A stretch of DNA of 64,000 nucleotides from Phaseolus vulgaris (taxonomy: Eukaryota; Streptophyta; Magnoliopsida; Fabales; Fabaceae). Numbering within the stretch: position 1 is the first letter of the stretch; each line of letters starts with the position of its first letter. The stretch covers positions 12,962,423 to 13,026,422 of the forward strand of contig NC_023751.2 in NCBI RefSeq assembly GCF_000499845.2, given 5' to 3'. The position numbers and the translations under genes are program-made. The notes beneath the pieces were generated by a model. The model saw only the letters and a list, made by a program, of their open reading frames with translations. It made no database searches and was not told where the DNA came from. Positions 1-12,089 of the stretch are shown here, piece after piece.

Positions 1-353
1 GTGATAACAATTTGCTTGATTTTTTTAATCTTTATGGCAGTCCTTATGCTCTTTGAGGCCATCCTTTAACTGTAAGTTTCAGTATAGATGTTGATGGTAC
101 TTTAAGTGTAATTGCTGAGGAAGAAAGCAGTGGAAGTAAGAACGGGATTACTGTAACCAACGACAAGGGAAGACTATCAACTCAACAAATTATGAGAATG
201 ATTCAAGATGCCGAGATATACAAGGCTGAAGACCAGAAGTACCAAAAGAAAGTTCAAGCAATTGATGCTAGCCAGCAGACAGAAACAGAGGTGTTTGTGG
301 ATCATCTGAATGAGGTGAAGAGCCTCATTGAACTCATTATGAGGATTAACTAG
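1..353 (+). pseudogene. Hsp70 C-terminal fragment (decayed copy, cut by window edge)
   Basis: Frame 3 reads the end of the Hsp70 substrate-binding domain. A DNNLL motif is followed, after an in-frame TGA at 54-56, by FSIDVDGTLSVIAEE, then ITVTNDKGRLS and AEIYKAEDQKYQKKVQA, and a stop TAG at 351-353. These match the order of the family's conserved DNNLLGKF, FDIDANGILNVSAED and ITNDKGRLS blocks. The TGA sits where the family has Arg in an APRG motif, so a CGA to TGA change is the simplest explanation. The C-terminal lid is cut short after about 30 residues and lacks the cytosolic EEVD ending. Hsp70 is an ATP-driven chaperone; this copy cannot make a full one. The 5' part lies outside the window. 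An expressed but truncated protein is unlikely. Confidence 0.75.
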
Positions 354-1873
354 TTTGTTTCAAAACTCAAATTTGGAAAATCGATTATGCTTCTTGAAAA
401 ACATCACAATCGATTTTTTAAATTATTCTGAATGTATAGTGTTGATAAAAAAAATAAGATAAACCAGTTATTTAGTTTCTCAAACCACTTTTCTTGTTCC
501 TCAAAGCACGAGCTCTCTCGTTTTGTTCTAGGAAGAAGAGCAAATCACAACAAACAAAACTATCACAAAACTAATTTTATTTATACACAAAGTTCACGTT
601 CATGAGTCTACAATTTTTTTGTCAAGATTCTTTTGCACCCAGCACTGTAAAGAAGAAAACCGAAAACTCATTCACATGCAGATGCCTACATTGTTTAATA
701 TATTTGATGGAAGGGTAACAAAATAAATTAGTATTTGTGCTTCTATATTCCGCGCAAATCTTCTCAGTTTTATGAAGAGTGAAAAAACTATCTACCCTGC
801 TCTCCCATCCGCACTCACACTCTCATATACACTCATCCAAACAAAAACTCTTTCCACTTCCCTTCCTCCTCTTTTGTCACACCTTGAAGCAAATAGGATG
901 TAAGATTGAGGACATGCAAATGAACAAGATTACGTGAACCTTCCTAACCCATTAGACATCATATGATAGTTTTATTTATATATTGATTTGATCTATTTAG
1001 AAAAAATGTCAAATCTAAGCATTTATAAGCAAAGTTGGAAGTTTTTAGAAAATAGTAGGCTTGAACCTCTTTTAAGTTATAGTATTTTTTTTTTTATGCT
1101 ATATCAATATTATATGAGTTAAAATTGTTTTAAATAATTTTCATTTTTGAGATCCATCTAATACTCCAAACCAAACAAGCATTATCAACAATTCCATTTT
1201 TATGCAAAATTCATCCATAGATAAAAATAAAACATGCAACAAAAATAACTAACTGAAAAATAAATTATACACCATAATAACTTTATATTATCATACAATG
1301 ACACAGTGTAAAATAAAGATATTAACTTTTACTATTATCAAAACTTTATCTGCCAAACGTTTAAAATCAAACAATTTCAACAAAATCTTTAAATTTTATT
1401 GGACTTTCCTCATCTGTATCTATTTCTACAGAAATGGCTTTAACTGCTTACTCGTATTAACAGCTACTTTCGTATAAAATATATGTTGACAAATTATTCA
1501 TGGGCATAATTTATTCTAAATTTTTCACCAAACACTTGCAAATATCACTCAATTCACAAGATAAACCGGGCCATAAATTATCTATTCCAGACGAAACCAT
1601 GAAGCATAAAATTGACAACTGAAAGTAGCTAAATAAACTAAAAGTTCATGAAAATCGAGAGTTATTTTCGTAACTTCAGATAAGCCTTTTTCAAAAGCGA
1701 TAAAAATGAACTCCTACTCAACCGTACAAAATACTAAAAATGTAGAAAATATCAATACACCAATTCTTCCATCTTAACAATGCAATGCTACATAGTATCA
1801 CTAGCAAAATAAAACCGGTAAAACACAACTAAAAAAAAAGATAGTCCCAGGGAACAGCAAGGGGACAAAAATA
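354..1873. other. Intergenic, AT-rich, no gene seen
   Basis: This stretch lies between the Hsp70 remnant and the 3' end of the KH-domain gene. It is AT-rich, with stops in all frames and no recognisable protein, RNA gene or structured repeat. The part just below 1874 presumably holds the 3' UTR and poly(A) site of the minus-strand KH gene, but I cannot fix the cleavage site. Confidence 0.6.
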
Positions 1874-4800
1874 TCAACTCTGAGGCGATGCTTTAGCAAC
1901 GGCAGTCTGAGGCTGAGTGTTCCCACTGGCATTACCATCGGCAGTATATGCTGGAGCCTGAGTATAACCAGCACCATAAGAACTACTGCTGTATGGAGGC
2001 GGTGCCTGACCATAAGTAGGCTGGCCACCCTGAGGTGCACCATATGTTTGAGAACCATACCCTGGTTGCCCTGCACCATATCCCGAAGGTGGTGCTCTCT
2101 GAGCACCAGATTCTGGTTGGGGTTGAGAATAACCAGATGGTGGAGGCTGCGCAGGATATGCTGACTGACCATAGCCTCCTACCGCACTAGGTGACTGTGA
2201 CTGTCCATAAACAGGAGGATTAGCACTTGGCTTTTGAGATTGAGGGGCTCCATAACCTGGCTGTGGTTGACTTCCATAAGCAGCTTGGGATGTAGGGGGA
2301 ACCCCATAACCTGACTGAGGAGTTCCCTGAGGTGGGTAGCTGGCAGTGTTTGAGCTGGGCTGTTGGCTGGTAGGATAACCTTGCTGTGGCTGTTGGGTAG
2401 ATGGAGCTTGGGCTGAATCTCCCTGAGATGCATAACTTGCAGTGTGGCCATCTGGTGCTGAGTTATTCCCACTACCATAGCCGGTAGTAGCTGACCCATA
2501 GCCTTGCTGCTGATCATATGCTGGTGGCTGTCCATACCCTGATTGAGATTGTGCATTGTATGCATTATAGCTGTCCTGAGCATAACCCTGTCCGGGTTGG
2601 CTATAACCAAAAGAAGGTGGTTGACTGTAACTGTAAGCAGAGCCATCCGCTGGAGGTGCAGGGCCTCCAGGATTTTGCGGTTGCTGTGGCTGTTGACTAT
2701 AGTAATCATAGCCACCAGCTTGAGTAGACTGTTGGTGAGGTGGTGCAGAAGACTGGTCCCAGCTGGTGGAATATCCACCTGGTTGTTGAGGAGGATAGCC
2801 TGCATAAGGTGGTTGAGGCATATTATACTGAGGTGATGGACCAGAATATGCTCCAGGTTGCATATAGCCATAACCAGGTTGCTGCATTTGAGCAGGGGGA
2901 GCCCAGTTCGAGGGTGGTCGAGATTGGTAGCCTTGCTGAGGATATCCACCAGACATTGAAGGATTTCTAACACGATTCTGTGGAGACAAATTCAAACCAA
3001 ATATGAAGAGTGAATTCACCCAAGTTTCCACATTTCGAGTACAGAAATCAACAGATGCACACACATACACAGGTTAAACTTACGCAGTTAAGAATAAACA
3101 TGAAGAACACAAGATAAAGTATACAAGTTGCATAAAAAGATTGCATACAAGAATAGAAAGGGATATATATACCAACATACCGTACTGGTTCGTGATAAAA
3201 CTGAGTTACTCCAGCAGCACACCTTTTCCCTATTCGAATTGAATGGGTACAAAAGGAAGCACAGACCAAAGAAGCAGACAAGCATACAATTTGAATTGCT
3301 TAAAAAGGCAATCCATCATATAGTATCACAAAATATGTATGATCTTATCTCAATTATTACACCATATAATATATTCTTCATAATCATATTAATTCAACTA
3401 GAGTATCAGGACTACAAATATTTTACTGCATATGATGAAGGAGTAACCATAAATATACAGACTGTCAAGACCACTTCCCTGTTCTCCCATGTACCTCCTT
3501 TTAACCTTTGTTTAACCCACTCTAACAGGTTAACCTCAAAGGATTATAAAATAAAAGAAAATTAAATTAAATATTATTTGAGTAGAACAGGAATTGAAAA
3601 TAGGGACCTGAAAATGTATTTAATGTGTGTAACTCGAGCGTCAAAACTATCAGTTAAAGGGCACAAGATTAAGAAAAACAGTTGAATGATAAGACAGATA
3701 AAAAGTGGGCATGGGCTATAGAAAGGCAATGATGCCACAAGAAATGAACAACCCACTACACACATCCGAAACAACAGACGGATCATAAAAGAAGTCTTGA
3801 CACATAACTTGTTAGTTTAAACAATTATAACTATAAATTGATGAAGTAATAGTATAGGAAAGTTATTTTTCCTCACAATAGCAACTACAGGTTATTATGC
3901 CAAATGTAAGTCCAGCATAAGACACAAATATAAAATATTTTTTCAAATATATGAAGTTTTTACGAATTAACTAAAAAGCACAATTGGCATGGTTGAAAAG
4001 GATTTCAACACAATAATCAATATAGTTTAGTAAGGACACTGTAAGTAAAAAAATGTATCAATAGGAGACTTACTGCCCTTGATAACAATTATCAAAACTG
4101 AGATTTAGAACCATACCAGGGCATGATGAGGGAACACCAACAAAGGAATTCATGTTGGTGTCACCAATGGTCCAATAGACACTATAATCCTACAATAGTC
4201 CCAATAACAAGATCAGTCATAGGATACACAGTTAATAATATTCCATTGTTGAACAGGCTATAATCCCAATGAGAATCCACTTGGACAAAAAAATGTCATA
4301 ATAATAGTAGCCTTCATGGCCCCCAGCAACCTAGCCCACAAAAGCGTTGAAAGACCCACCACACTAATGAACTGGGCCATGAGAAAAACTTTACCACAGT
4401 TAAAACAGTCTTTGCAAGATCTTGGCATCTTGGGGAGAAAAGACAATCCAATTCGAAAATAATCCCATTAAGGTCCTCACTTTCTGTATGTATAAAAATC
4501 GGTATGATTTATTATCTAATAATATAGCAGATAACAATGACACACAAACACATATAGACACAGTTTTTTACCATTGACCTAAGCTAAGACCAAACTAAAG
4601 ATACTGATCTGTGAATATGGTACTACTAAATCAGGACCCAATTCATGAACATACCATACATTTGTTAACACCATAATATAGCTGATAAATATCATGGATA
4701 CTACAGTGGCTTGTCTCCCTAATCATGTCTGTTTTTGGTGAGCAAATGCAACTAAGCGGAGGACAATTGGAGATTACAAGTAAAAACATCATAACATCAA

Positions 4801-7041
4801 TTGGCAATTCAGTGTGTTTTGTTTTAAAGTTGGGAAGTCTCAAACGGAAGTTGAACTCATTCAGACTAGAGAGATGGATTGGAGTGTGTAACTGTTAAAC
4901 AAGCACACAATTTATCTTCCACCATTTTGCATTTTTTTATACTAGTCTTGAAACAAAACTATGCACTAATTCTCTTCCAGGAACAATACAACAAGTAACA
5001 GACATCCATCGATATAGATGTATCAATTATCAAAAGATTACTTGTTGAATATACTTACAGCTGAAGAAACAGTGCTTATTTAAACATATACTTACAGCTA
5101 AAAAGTCAATTTAATCAGGAGATCAATGAATTCAGAACATATAAGTTGATTGATAATGCTCACGATATGAAGTAATATCATTAATAAGATCAATGAATTG
5201 ATAAACATGGACGTAAACATCATTTATGCCAACTAAGGTGAAATCATCACATAATTTACCAAATTATTCTCTCCCAGCAATGAAACAGAATAAATTATTG
5301 AAGACAATCCAAAACTCGTCTAACATGTTAATGAATCCATCAGTTCTAGTTTTATATTTTATTTTAACATCATACCAAATAACAAAGTTCTAGTTCTAAA
5401 TTTTATTTTAATAACATACAAAAATAACGAAGACCCAGGAGGCAATTACAAGTGCACAATATCATCCTTACAATCACATAAAGTCACCAATGTGATCAAA
5501 TAAACATTCTAAAAGATGATTATATATCAGCAACAAAAAGAAAACAGAACCGAGTACAAAATCCACAATTTAAACACTAAACTGTACTTCGCACAAGGCA
5601 GGCATGACATGCTAAGCCAAATGTATCCACCAGAGAAAATTTTTAACATACCTCACCACTGATGACTTGATTAACCAACTGCTTTGCAGACTCAATTTGC
5701 TCAGAAGTCCCATCAATTTTTAATGTTCTTTCAGTTGATGTGTCACCTGGGGGAAGATGAAGTGGTATCACCTGGAAAAATATAGACATTAGTATAAAGT
5801 GACTCCAGAGGAATTTCCAAGCCTCGAGTGTCAGAAGTTATCATACTCTTTCATATTAGCAGTAATCACAAAGCCACAGTAAAAAAACATATCACGAAAT
5901 CCAAGCAACTATGATTTAGCACCTATGTCTAATACACAATGAAGACAACAATATACTCTTTATGACTTAGAAGTGAAAACCTGAATCCGTGCACCAGTAG
6001 AAGCTTGCATATTCTTTATAGTTTCTCCTCCTTTACCAATTATAAGACCAACCTGAAGATGCATACAACAAACTATATCAACCAAATCAATAACACAGAA
6101 ATGAATTAAAACATTGCACAAATCTTAAGATTATACAAATCTTAAGATTATACAAATCTCCTTTTTCAGACCTTATTATTTGGGATTTTCATGACAAATT
6201 CATCGGACCCAGCTTGTCCAGTCAGTCTCCGAGCAACAATGCCAGAACCCCCAGATTCAGCCTGGTACAGAAACAATTCACGCCAGATATATGTTAATAT
6301 TAAATCTTCGAGGAAATTCATTCGGAAACTATTCATGTTATTCATATTATTACAACTATCATTCGGACAACATCTGAGATAATTACACAAATATCCCCAC
6401 ATGCATAATTTGCAGAAAAAAAAAACTAATAATGATGCGTGAAACCTCAGCAAGAACTTCATTGATGAGTTTCTCAGCAGAGGCAATTGCCTCGGGAGTG
6501 CCCATAAGCTCAACCGTCCTAGTAGTGGAATTAGGGTCCGCGTCCATATCACGAGTAACTTGAATTTTGGCACCAGACTGCAACTGGAGATACTTAATGG
6601 TCTCTCCAGCTTTGCCAATAATCACACCAACCCTGCCGTTAGGGATATCAATCTTCTTACTCGTTCCTTGTTGACTGTAGGAAACGGGAGGAATGGCCGA
6701 GTACTGAGGCTTCGCATCTACGTTCACAGAAATCAGAGTGTATAAAACCCTAACCTAAACAAGAAGAAGAGTGGAGAAGAGAAGGATATTTAGTTACCGT
6801 AAGAATCGAAGCCAGAGGTAGGAGCACCGTTATCGGGTTTGGGACGCTTAGCATCGAGCGGGGGAGGAGGAGTAACGCTGAGGAGGCGAGCGGCGACTTC
6901 TTGAGCACGCTGCTTGGCGAGCTCGATGCCGGTAGCAGGGCCCGCTGAGAATCCGGTGGGTCTGTCGGAGGGTTGGTCTTCGTACTTGCGCTTGAGGGAT
7001 GCCGACTCGGTTCCCGATGAATACTGCGCTTCCTCCGCCAT
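1874..7041 (-). CDS. Two-KH-domain RNA-binding protein with Pro/Gln/Gly/Tyr-rich tail (FUBP-like)
   Basis: Coding exons are 7041-6798, 6717-6446, 6261-6172, 6052-5981, 5771-5652 and 2977-1874. All have GT/AG borders and join in frame to 633 aa. The ATG at 7041 is chosen because the ORF's two upstream codons begin with GTG. KH1 spans about residues 103-171 with a GKAG loop at 116-119; KH2 spans about 194-263 with GKGG at 208-211. KH domains bind single-stranded RNA or DNA through the GxxG loop. The last 367 residues are low complexity (GYGQP, PQQGY and SQPGYG repeats), the kind of sequence that often drives condensate formation. The best family match is the plant FUBP-like KH group (I recall Arabidopsis At2g25970; not checked). 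A Lys/Arg stretch near residues 17-19 and 69-71 may help nuclear entry. A role in splicing or mRNA fate is inference. Intron 5 is unusually long (2.67 kb). Confidence 0.9.
2978..5651 (-). other. Long intron 5 of the KH-domain gene
   Basis: This 2,674-bp intron separates KH2 from the low-complexity tail exon. The borders are a donor GT at 5651-5650 and an acceptor AG at 2979-2978. It is AT-rich with many short ORFs on both strands, none recognisable. I see no transposon ends in it. It may allow alternative forms with or without the tail, but nothing in the sequence proves that. Confidence 0.7.
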
Positions 7042-7493
7042 TGGCACAAACCCTAGCCACTCGCGTTACCTGTGTAGGGAGAGCGAGATATTTTACTTCG
7101 CTTGGGCAACCAAAAATCACAAGGTGTCTCTACGTCACGGTTGTAAGAAGAAATTATATTTAAAGACAAATTTTATTTTCAGATAATTGTAATATATTTA
7201 TTATGCATTACTTCTCCCTTCTTCGATTAGGCATTTTAATATTTCCTTTCTTTTTTATATATCATTTTACACTATACTTTCAAAACTATTTAAAAAAAAA
7301 TCAATGACTCAAAGTATCGTCTCTTTTTTATCATTGTAAGTATATTTGAAATTTTATGTCTAATACTTTTCATTTATTTTCTCTCATTTATATATATATA
7401 TGATGATGAACTTCAACAATTTCTATTATAAACATAAATTGTTAAACTAATTTTATAGTACAAAGTTTAGCTTTAATGTATAACTTATATATT
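7042..7493. other. Spacer between KH gene and retrotransposon
   Basis: This holds the probable 5' UTR and promoter of the minus-strand KH gene, then AT-rich DNA up to the retrotransposon target-site duplication. No clear TATA box was identified. Confidence 0.5.
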
Positions 7494-7498
7494 AAAAT

Positions 7499-7971
7499 TG
7501 TACTGTGTGCACTACGACTAACCACACATTTCACTTTCCACCATTGGATCGACTGAAGATAAGGTCTTCATAGTGGGTCGACCAACAACTCAAATCCAAT
7601 TACACTTAAGCAGAGTCAGTGAAGTTAATCTACGATTAAAAGTTAGGTAATGTATTCTTAAACATGGTCCAACTCCCTAATATGGCACAATAAGAAATAC
7701 CCATTAAAATAATATACATAGCCCACATTCCAAGATTCAGGTACGTCATCATATACAGTGCTCTGACAACTGAGCGTTGAATACCTTTACTGACTTGAGT
7801 GTCAGAGTGTCTTCTGCAGATACCATCCGAGTCTGGACTACGAGAAGACTGATAGGTGAGACGAGTAAGGGGGAGTAAGGAGGGAAGCTGAAGTGCAATC
7901 CGACCGATAGACTAAGGAAGGAGAAGAGTGATCTCAATAGTACTCTGGGCCCTGACCCCGTTCGAGAACTA
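7499..7971 (+). repeat. 5' LTR of the Tat-type element
   Basis: It starts with TGTACTGTG and aligns along its length with 13231-13716. Shared blocks include one beginning ACAACTCAAATCCAATTACA and another beginning CCATCCGAGTCTGGACTACG. Its first 80 bases have diverged most from the 3' copy. The right border is inferred from the end of LTR similarity and the start of the primer-binding site. Transcription of the element would have started here. Confidence 0.88.
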
Positions 7972-7991
7972 TTGACGCCCACCGTGGGGCC
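7972..7991 (+). other. Primer-binding site of the Tat-type element
   Basis: The sequence TTGACGCCCACCGTGGGGCC directly follows the 5' LTR. It resembles the TTGGCGCCCACCGTGGGGCC stretch seen after the 5' LTR in many plant Tat-type elements, with one G to A change. A tRNA 3' end would prime reverse transcription here. Confidence 0.7.
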
Positions 7992-8020
7992 GAGAGAATT
8001 CGTGTGAAGAGCGTTAGTAG

Positions 8021-8500
8021 ATGGTATCAACCCGCAGCATGGCAAGTGAGAGGATTACCGAAGTTGAGCAGATGATGTTGTTGATGTCTCTACAAAGAGA
8101 GATGGTCGAGATGAGGAGGAAGAATGAAGAGGTTAACAAGAAGAATGAGGAGGAGATTCTAGCCCTTATGAGGGAGAACACGGAGATGAAGAGAAGTTTG
8201 TCGAGGGGGACCGTCTATTGTACTGACTAACCTCGTCGGTAGGTCGTTCACCTCCCCTCGCGACCCAAAAATAGTTGAGGAGACCAAGAACAAGGTCCTT
8301 CTCAAGAGATGGATGGCAAGTCCCATCCAAACAAGTCAATCCACACAATTGGGACCTCAGATTCAGTGCATCGACATCCCTTTACCGATTATGTAATTGA
8401 GGTACCACTACTGGATAAGTGGAAAGGCTTCAATAAGGATCGTTATGACGGCACAACCGACCTAGATAAGCACATGGATGAGTACAGTATACCACATGGT
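8021..8500 (+). pseudogene. gag remnant (N-terminal half)
   Basis: An ATG at 8021 opens a 69-codon frame rich in Glu, Lys and Met (VEMRRKNEEVNKKNEEEIL), likely a coiled coil, which then shifts frame near 8210. A second frame at 8309-8500 carries PFTDYVIEVPLLDKWKGF and KDRYDGTTDLDKHMDEYS, which match the start of the retrotransposon gag domain. The rest of gag and the CCHC knuckle are missing because the sequence runs straight into reverse transcriptase. It has no likely function. Confidence 0.82.
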
Positions 8501-9087
8501 TGGCCAACGTGGTCATGGTTACCAAGTCTAATGACAAGTGGAGGATGTGCGTCGACTATACGAACCTCAATAGGGCCTACCCGAAGGATTCGTATCCGCT
8601 TCCTAACATCAATTGGTTGGTAGATGGAACAACCGTCCACAAAATCCTAAGCTTCTTGGATGTTTACTCTAACTACAACCAGATAAGCATGCACCATTGG
8701 GACAAGGAGAAATTTGTCTTTATAATTGACGACGCCAACTATTACTATGAGGTGATGTGGTTCGGTGTAAAGAACGCTGGAGCAACCTACCAGCGGCTCA
8801 TGGATAAGATCTTTAAGGGACTTATCAGTCGGTGTGTGAAGGTTTATGTGGAAAACATAGTGGTCAAGTCTGACTCGTGTGACCAACACATCAAGGATCT
8901 TAAAGAGGTGTTCGAAGCGATGAGGTGGGCGTACATGAGGCTCAATCTAGAAAAGTGTGCATTCGGTGTTGAGGGTAGTAAGTTCTTGGGTTTCATCCTA
9001 ATCCATCAGGGGATAAAAGCCAATATGGACAAATGTCGAACGATCACAGAGATGCGGAGCCCTCAGAACATAAAGGAAGTTCAGTAG
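8500..9087 (+). pseudogene. Reverse transcriptase remnant with lost active site
   Basis: One open frame of 195 codons covers most of a gypsy RT. It shows the blocks KWRMCVDYTNLNRAYPKD, LDVYSNYNQI, FGVKNAGATYQRLMDK and EKCAFGVEGSKFLGF. The catalytic YVDD box reads YVEN (8845-8856), so both active-site aspartates are changed. RT copies retrotransposon RNA into cDNA; this one should not work. The frame ends at a stop at 9085-9087, and RT/RNase H connection sequence continues downstream in the same general direction. The N-terminal fingers are missing through the gag-RT deletion. Confidence 0.9.
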
Positions 9088-9650
9088 CTCATAAAGCGTC
9101 TTACCGCCCTCTCTAGGTTCGTCCCTCAATTGGTCGAGAGGACGAGGCTGATGGTGCAGCTACTCCGCAAGATAGCTAAGTTCAGTTGGTACGAGAAGTG
9201 TGAAGAAATTTTTCAACAACTGGAGGATTTCTTATCCTCGTCAGTAGTTATCCAGAAGCTTAGACCCGACCAACCCATTCTGGTGTATCTGTCAGTCTCC
9301 GAAAAGGCTTGCAACGTTGTGCTGGTTTAAGAAGTGGTGATCTCCTTTTGGACCAAGCTCTCTAGTTTGGATTTAAGGTCACCAATAACCAAGCCGAGTA
9401 TGGGGTTATCCTAGCCGAGCTAAACTTGTCGTATGACATGAGAGCTCACGAGGTAACTTGCAAAAGCGACTCCCAGGTAGTGATCGATCAAATCAAAGGA
9501 GAGTTCGAAGTAAAGGAACCCTTGCTCCAGAGATATTATCATACGGTCGACAACCGCACAACCCGGTTTCAAAAAGTGCGGTGGAACACATCCGTCGGCA
9601 TGAAAACAAGAAAGCCGATGCATTGTCTCAGCTACTGACGACCAAGAAGA
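9088..9650 (+). pseudogene. RNase H remnants, including the extra RNase H region of Tat elements
   Basis: The first part (9130-9330) reads FSWYEKCEEIFQQLEDFL and ILVYLSVSEKACNVVLV, the linker into the gypsy RNase H. The second part (about 9390-9640) contains AEYGVILAEL, CKSDSQVVIDQIKGEFEV and, after a frameshift, VEHIRRHENKKADALSQL. This matches the end of a second RNase H, and tandem RNase H regions are known for the Tat lineage. Stops and frame changes break both. Confidence 0.78.
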
Positions 9651-10602
9651 AGAGCCACCACAAGTCTGTCATGCAAATTTGGCTAAGACAACCTAGTGTG
9701 GCAGAAGCCGAGTGCCTAACTGTTACTGAGACCAAGACTGGGATGACCCCGATCGTCCAGTACCTTAAGCACGACACGTCCAAATCAGACGAGGAAAAGG
9801 CGATGAAGCAACAATGTTCAAGGTACACTATGATCAACCAGTATCTCTACGCAGGATCAATGTTCAAGGTACATTACTCAAGGTCATTACTAAAGTGCAT
9901 CACCAAAGAACAGACAGAGTACGTCCTCAAGAAAATCCATGAAGGAGTTTGCGACAATCATTCAAAAGCACAAACGATGGTTATCAAAATCCTCAAGGTC
10001 GGTTACTACTGGCCGACCGTCCAGGGTGACTATGCATAATTTGTGAAGAAATGCGTCAAGTGCCAAGAGTTCGATCGTCTGCACCACCTTAAGCCATAAG
10101 CGATGCATAGTATGACATCCCCATGGTCGTTCTCCATCTGGGAATGGACATCATTAGTCCTTTCACTCCGGGGAAGGGGCAGGAAAAATTATTCCTAGTC
10201 GGAGTGGACTACTTCATCAAATGGATCGAGGTCGAATCGCTCACATCCATCTCGGTGAAAAACGTGCAAAACTTCATATGGAGAAGTATTGTGTGTCGGT
10301 TTGAAGTGTCGCACACTATAATAACTGATAATGACCAACAGTTCATCGATCGAGGACTTTAGTCTTTCTATGATGACCTTGGTATCAAGTCAATAACCAG
10401 CTCGGTCGAGCATCCCCGAATCAACGGGCAGGTCAAAGCTGCAAACAAGGTCATTTGAACAAATTGAAACATCAACTCGATGGACCGAGGAACTACTGGA
10501 ATTTCTGTGGGCATATCGTTGCACCCCCAAACATCCACACAAGAATCACCGTACAACCTAACGTATGGAACTAAAGTTATGATCCCGGTTGAGATAGGCG
10601 AG

Positions 10603-12089
10603 TGATGAGCATATATTTATTCACACTCAATAACTTTAATCATGGATTATTGGATTATGATAATAAATAAATCCATTGTTTTAATTTAGATTTATATAAT
10701 TGGGTTTATTTGGGTCTTTATTGTTAATTTTGTGTTTTTAAAGTAAATTATCTGGAGGAAGCATATACATTTGTAAATGGGTCAAATATGCAAAAGTTCA
10801 AGTTGCTTCTTGAACCAAAACAGGAAACAAATTCTGGAGAGAAGAAAGAGAAAATAAAATCTACAATATCTCAGAAACAAAATTGGAAGCAAATCTTCTG
10901 CAAAATACAATAATTTTGGAAAGTTGGAAACTGTTAACAAAATATAAACTACAATATTTTTCCAAGATCCTTTGAGCAGAAAAGCCTATAAAAGGACACA
11001 AGCATCGAGGAGAAAAATAGAGTTTCATAGGGTTTTTTTAGTTTTTTTTCTTCTTTGTAATTCTTTTATTTTGTCTCTGCATGGAAGGCTAAACCTTTTT
11101 TGTTGATTCTTTTGTAATTCCCCATTGAGTTTTGAGGTTTTTTTCAATAAAAGTTTCGATTTTTAATTATGTATAACAGTTGTTTTAATAGTCTAATCTC
11201 CTGGAAAACTGTTTTTTATGAGAGGTTGTACTTGAACGCATGATTGAGAGTCTTCCTTATCTTAAACTTTGGTTTCTTAGTTAGTACGTATTGTTCTAAT
11301 TAATTTATTGGGCGCATGATTCAAGAGAGAGGTGGTAAGCATTCCCATGGAGTATACGCATGGAACAAAGTGGGTATTGGTTAAACCAGTAGACACATGC
11401 TTTACTGGTGAGTTTCAGTTGAATCAGATCGGCTCATGTTCAATCTGGTTTAACTCTGTTGAAGGATTAAGAAAAGATTAATCTTTAGAGAACTTGTGAA
11501 GAATTCAATGGAGGAAGAACTTGGGATCAACCGCTTTTTATTTGTTGTTTCAAATATCTTTTACATTGCATACATAACTATCTTAACCCCTTTTTATTAT
11601 TATTGTTGTTGCTAACTTTTATTGCTTGCAGGTAGATTCTAAACACTGATCTACTGATTTTACTATTGGATTCATTGGGAGACGACTTGGGGTCATCTGA
11701 CCACAATTATACTATCATCTCTATAGTGTTAGACAAGTCTACGCTAGAATCATATTAACTCTGTTGGAGGATTAAGAAAAAATTAATCTTTAGAGAACTT
11801 GTGAAGAATTCAATGGTGGAAGAACTTGGGATCAACCGCTTTTTATTTGTTGTTTCAAATATCTTTTATATTGCATACATAACTATCTTAACCCCCTTTT
11901 TATTATTATTGTTGTTGCTAACTTTTATTGCTTGCAGGTAGATTCTAAACACTGATCTACTGATTTTACTATTGGATTCATTGGGAGACGACTTGGGGTC
12001 ATCTGACCACAATTATATTATCATCTCTCTAGTGTTAGACAAGTTTACGCTAGAATCATATTAATTTGACAGCAAAACGACAACTATCA
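10603..12089 (+). mobile_element. Solo LTR (1,487 bp) nested in the gypsy integrase
   Basis: It begins TGATGAGCATATATTTATTC, ends ACAACTATCA, and is flanked on both sides by GCGAG (10598-10602 and 12090-12094), the 5-bp target duplication. No internal coding region, PBS or second LTR is present, so this is a solo LTR left by LTR-LTR recombination. The orientation follows the TG...CA ends and a likely poly(A) region in the first half, but ends alone do not prove strand. It contains a 305-bp internal tandem duplication. Its 3' end is related to a fragment at 23094-23400. I cannot name the family. Confidence 0.9.
11452..12061 (+). repeat. 305-bp tandem duplication inside the solo LTR
   Basis: The block starting AACTCTGTTG at 11452 recurs at 11757 with very few differences. 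Both copies contain TTAATCTTTAGAGAACTTG, CTTGGGATCAACCGC and TTGGGAGACGACTTGG. Copy 1 covers 11452-11756 and copy 2 covers 11757-12061. The related fragment at 23094 has only one copy, so the duplication is specific to this insertion or its immediate source. Confidence 0.9.

Noticed and set aside
2518..2970. Plus-strand frames of 69-97 codons
   Set aside because: Antisense shadows of the low-complexity tail exon of the KH-domain gene.
3128..3565. Plus-strand 145-codon frame
   Set aside because: It lies in intron 5 of the KH gene, has AT-driven composition (Lys, Ile, Asn) and shows no family features.
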